The notes below the pieces were generated by a model that was not told the origin of the DNA, ran no database searches, and worked only from the letters and a program-made list of their open reading frames with translations. The position numbers were made by a program, and so were the translations under genes. A stretch of DNA of 64,000 nucleotides from Verrucomicrobiaceae bacterium (lineage in GTDB: Bacteria > Verrucomicrobiota > Verrucomicrobiia > Verrucomicrobiales > Verrucomicrobiaceae): positions 25,534 through 89,533 of the forward strand of contig CANIBP010000021.1 of NCBI GenBank assembly GCA_947466075.1, written 5' to 3'. Shown piece by piece: positions 62,874 to 64,000 of this stretch (its first letter is position 1; every line of letters starts with the position of its first letter).

Positions 62874-63842
62874 TCAGCGGGAAGCGGCGGCACTCCATTC
62901 ATCGAGCTTCTGCTTCAGCAGTTCCTTGGAGGGCAGGTAGAGCTGATACTCTTTGGCGTGGATGTTGGCGTCTTTGGGCAGGGTGAGTTCGACGACGGTC
63001 TTTTTGGCGGACTTGCAGAGGAGGAGGCCGATGGTGGGGTTTTCCTCTGGGAGCTTCACCTCGCGGTCGTAGTAGTTCACATACATCTGCATCTGGCCGA
63101 GGTCCTGATGCGTGAGCTTGTCGAGCTTGAGGTCGATGATGACGTAGCAGCGGAGGAGGCGGTTGTAGAAGACGAGGTCCACGAAGTAGTGGTCCTCGTC
63201 GAAGGTGAAGCGCTTCTGGCGGGCCTCGAAGAGGAAGCCTTTGCCGAGTTCGAGGAGGAAGTGCTCGAGGCGATTGATGATGGCCTGCTCGAGGTCGGTC
63301 TCGGAGTAGCTGGCCTGCGCATCGAGGCCGAGGAACTCGAGCACGAGCGGCTCCTTCAGCAAGTCCTCTGGCCTCACGATGACCTGGCCTTCTTTGGCGA
63401 GCTTGCGGATGCCCTCTTTGTCCCGGCTGAGTGCGAGGCGCTCGTAGAGGCAGGAGGCTTTCTGGCGCTTGAGTTCCGGCACTGACCATCCGGCGTTGGT
63501 GGCCTCGATCTCGTAGAAGCTGCGTTCGTCGGGGTCTTTGATGGTGAGGAGCAGGACGTAATGGGTCCAACTGATCGTGAAGGGATATTTGCCAATAGCC
63601 TGTTGGCGAATTTGGGCCGGAACCAATTTTTCAGTAGCCTGCTGAAGAATCGCCAATTGCCCAGACGGCGTCTGGGCAATCTCGGTCGCGGCCAATTTTC
63701 CAGTAGGCTGCTGGAAAATCTTGGCAGCACTCGATTTCGCAATCGGCTGCTGCGAAATCGCCAATTGGTCAGCAGCCTGCTGACCTTTTGTGAGTGACTT
63801 CAATTTCCCAGCAGGGTGCTGGGAAATCTCGGGGCTTTCCAA
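62874..63842 (-). CDS. DUF1016/YhcG-like PD-(D/E)XK nuclease, 5'-truncated
   Basis: 322 codons from a TTG at 63842; this is not a true start, since the frame runs on upstream (ITTGKLE) to the IS end. The catalytic C-terminal domain (about 90-320) has TISWTHYVLLLTIKDPDERSFYEIEATNAGWSV, then the PD-(D/E)XK-like core (YFVDLVFYNRLLRCYVIIDLKLDKLTHQDLGQMQMYVNYYD, with D-VF and IDLKL). Before it stand eight palindrome-coded units of about 10-13 residues (QTPSGQL, QQPTGKL, ISQHPAGKL), where a long linker and N-terminal helical domain would normally sit. Family members are found in restriction and conflict loci. Truncated by the IS3-family element at its 5' end. Confidence 0.72.
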   Translation of the reverse strand: MESPEISQHPAGKLKSLTKGQQAADQLAISQQPIAKSSAAKIFQQPTGKLAATEIAQTPSGQLAILQQATEKLVPAQIRQQAIGKYPFTISWTHYVLLLTIKDPDERSFYEIEATNAGWSVPELKRQKASCLYERLALSRDKEGIRKLAKEGQVIVRPEDLLKEPLVLEFLGLDAQASYSETDLEQAIINRLEHFLLELGKGFLFEARQKRFTFDEDHYFVDLVFYNRLLRCYVIIDLKLDKLTHQDLGQMQMYVNYYDREVKLPEENPTIGLLLCKSAKKTVVELTLPKDANIHAKEYQLYLPSKELLKQKLDEWSAAASR

Positions 63843-63853
63843 TTTTCCAGTAG
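63587..63853. repeat. Array of eight 25-nt palindromes in the DUF1016 gene
   Basis: Unit starts: 63587, 63626, 63656, 63695, 63734, 63764, 63803 and 63842 (half). Steps are 39, 30, 39, 39, 30, 39, 39, all multiples of three. Each unit has a 9-nt left arm, a 7-nt loop (TAGCCTG, TAGGCTG, CAGCCTG or similar) and a 9-nt complementary right arm, e.g. ATTGCCCAG with CTGGGCAAT, ATTTCCCAG with CTGGGAAAT. Positions 4-7 of the arms vary between units and the other arm varies to match. The unit at 63764 keeps only six pairs and the last unit lacks its right arm. Confidence 0.85.
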
Positions 63854-63872
63854 TGATCTTTCTTCGAAAACG

Positions 63873-63889
63873 TGGACGCGAAAAGTTGG
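63873..63889. repeat. Candidate terminal inverted repeat of the IS element
   Basis: TGGACGCGAAAAGTTGG, beginning with the TG typical of IS3-family ends, just outside the transposase stop. The opposite end lies beyond the window, so this cannot be paired here. Confidence 0.4.
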
Positions 63890-63890
63890 T

Positions 63891-64000
63891 TTAGTTGTTT
63901 TGGATGGAATGTTCGAAGGCGACAGGGGATTGGAAGCCCAGAGCGCTGTGGAGCCGCACGGGGTTGTAGAAGGTCTCGATGTAGTCGAAGACCATGGAGC
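63891..64000 (-). mobile_element. 3' end of an IS3-family transposase (partial at window edge)
   Basis: The 36 codons inside the window encode the C-terminus of an OrfB-type DDE transposase: FDYIETFYNPVRLHSALGFQSPVAFEHSIQNN to the stop at 63891. The block NPVRLHSALG is the conserved end of IS3-family integrases. The 5' part lies beyond position 64000. It borders the truncated DUF1016 gene, which the element appears to have interrupted. Confidence 0.88.

Noticed and set aside
63587..63853. CRISPR-like repeat array
   Set aside because: The units are palindromes with changing arms and coding spacers of 5 or 14 bases; repeats are not identical and spacers not variable, so not CRISPR.

Overview
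The window looks like chromosomal DNA of a Verrucomicrobiota bacterium, probably close to Prosthecobacter/Verrucomicrobium. The grounds are the families present: a PVC-type heme-binding dehydrogenase with an NPCBM-like start and CxxCH end, a DUF1592/DUF1588-type cytochrome paired with a DUF1552 protein, a DUF3500 protein, a kinase-PEGA-FGE fusion next to an ECF sigma factor, DUF5069 and DUF1080-like proteins, and many exported proteins in a GC-rich, densely packed genome. This assignment comes from family content, not a database search.

Layout. 1-3.7 kb (minus): a secreted nucleoside-hydrolase-like multidomain protein and two tandem paralogous exported proteins. 3.8-11.6 kb (minus): a heavy-metal efflux operon, read as His/Cys-rich exported protein, TolC/CzcC, CzcB, CzcA, a small metal-resistance protein and an RcnA-like Ni/Co exporter. 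11.6-21.2 kb: an EboD-like dehydroquinate-synthase homologue, DUF1003 and small membrane proteins, an ABC exporter with a TPR partner (amber-interrupted), an EboC-like UbiA protein, then opcA and zwf, the entry to the oxidative pentose phosphate pathway; a 6-phosphogluconolactonase lies at 42.4-43.6 kb. 21.4-22.1 kb: a VapBC-type pair. 22.3-36 kb (mostly plus): ECF sigma plus kinase, MsrB, a second ECF sigma, the PVC heme protein, an esterase, a PLP enzyme and a VWA protein. 36-46.6 kb: a phosphatase-like protein lacking its catalytic Cys, gpmI, a cell-wall amidase, gmhB, GNAT, lactonase, an rRNA methyltransferase and an MBL hydrolase. 46.6-55 kb: membrane and exported proteins, a DUF1592/DUF1552 operon and a broken PQQ-propeller gene. 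55-64 kb: an accessory-looking end with an HrpB-like helicase lacking motif VI, a nucleotidyltransferase-fold pair, a zeta-toxin-like kinase, a frameshifted HD + HSP90-like ATPase, a 3' remnant of thiC, a DUF1016 (YhcG-like) nuclease truncated by an IS3-family element, and an array of palindromes inside that nuclease gene.

Most notable. (1) Seven complete and one half 25-nt palindromes, 9-nt arms with a 7-nt loop, spaced exactly 30 or 39 nt, lie in frame within the DUF1016 gene; the arms change together so that pairing is mostly kept. (2) The HD-HSP90 gene is split by one missing base in an A7 run. (3) The window has an unusual number of point disruptions (TAG, TGA and TAA inside genes, two frameshifts, a catalytic Cys to Tyr, a helicase deletion). 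Either sequence error or real gene decay could explain them, and the reads would decide.

No rRNA, tRNA or CRISPR array was recognised. All intergenic gaps are under about 300 bases.
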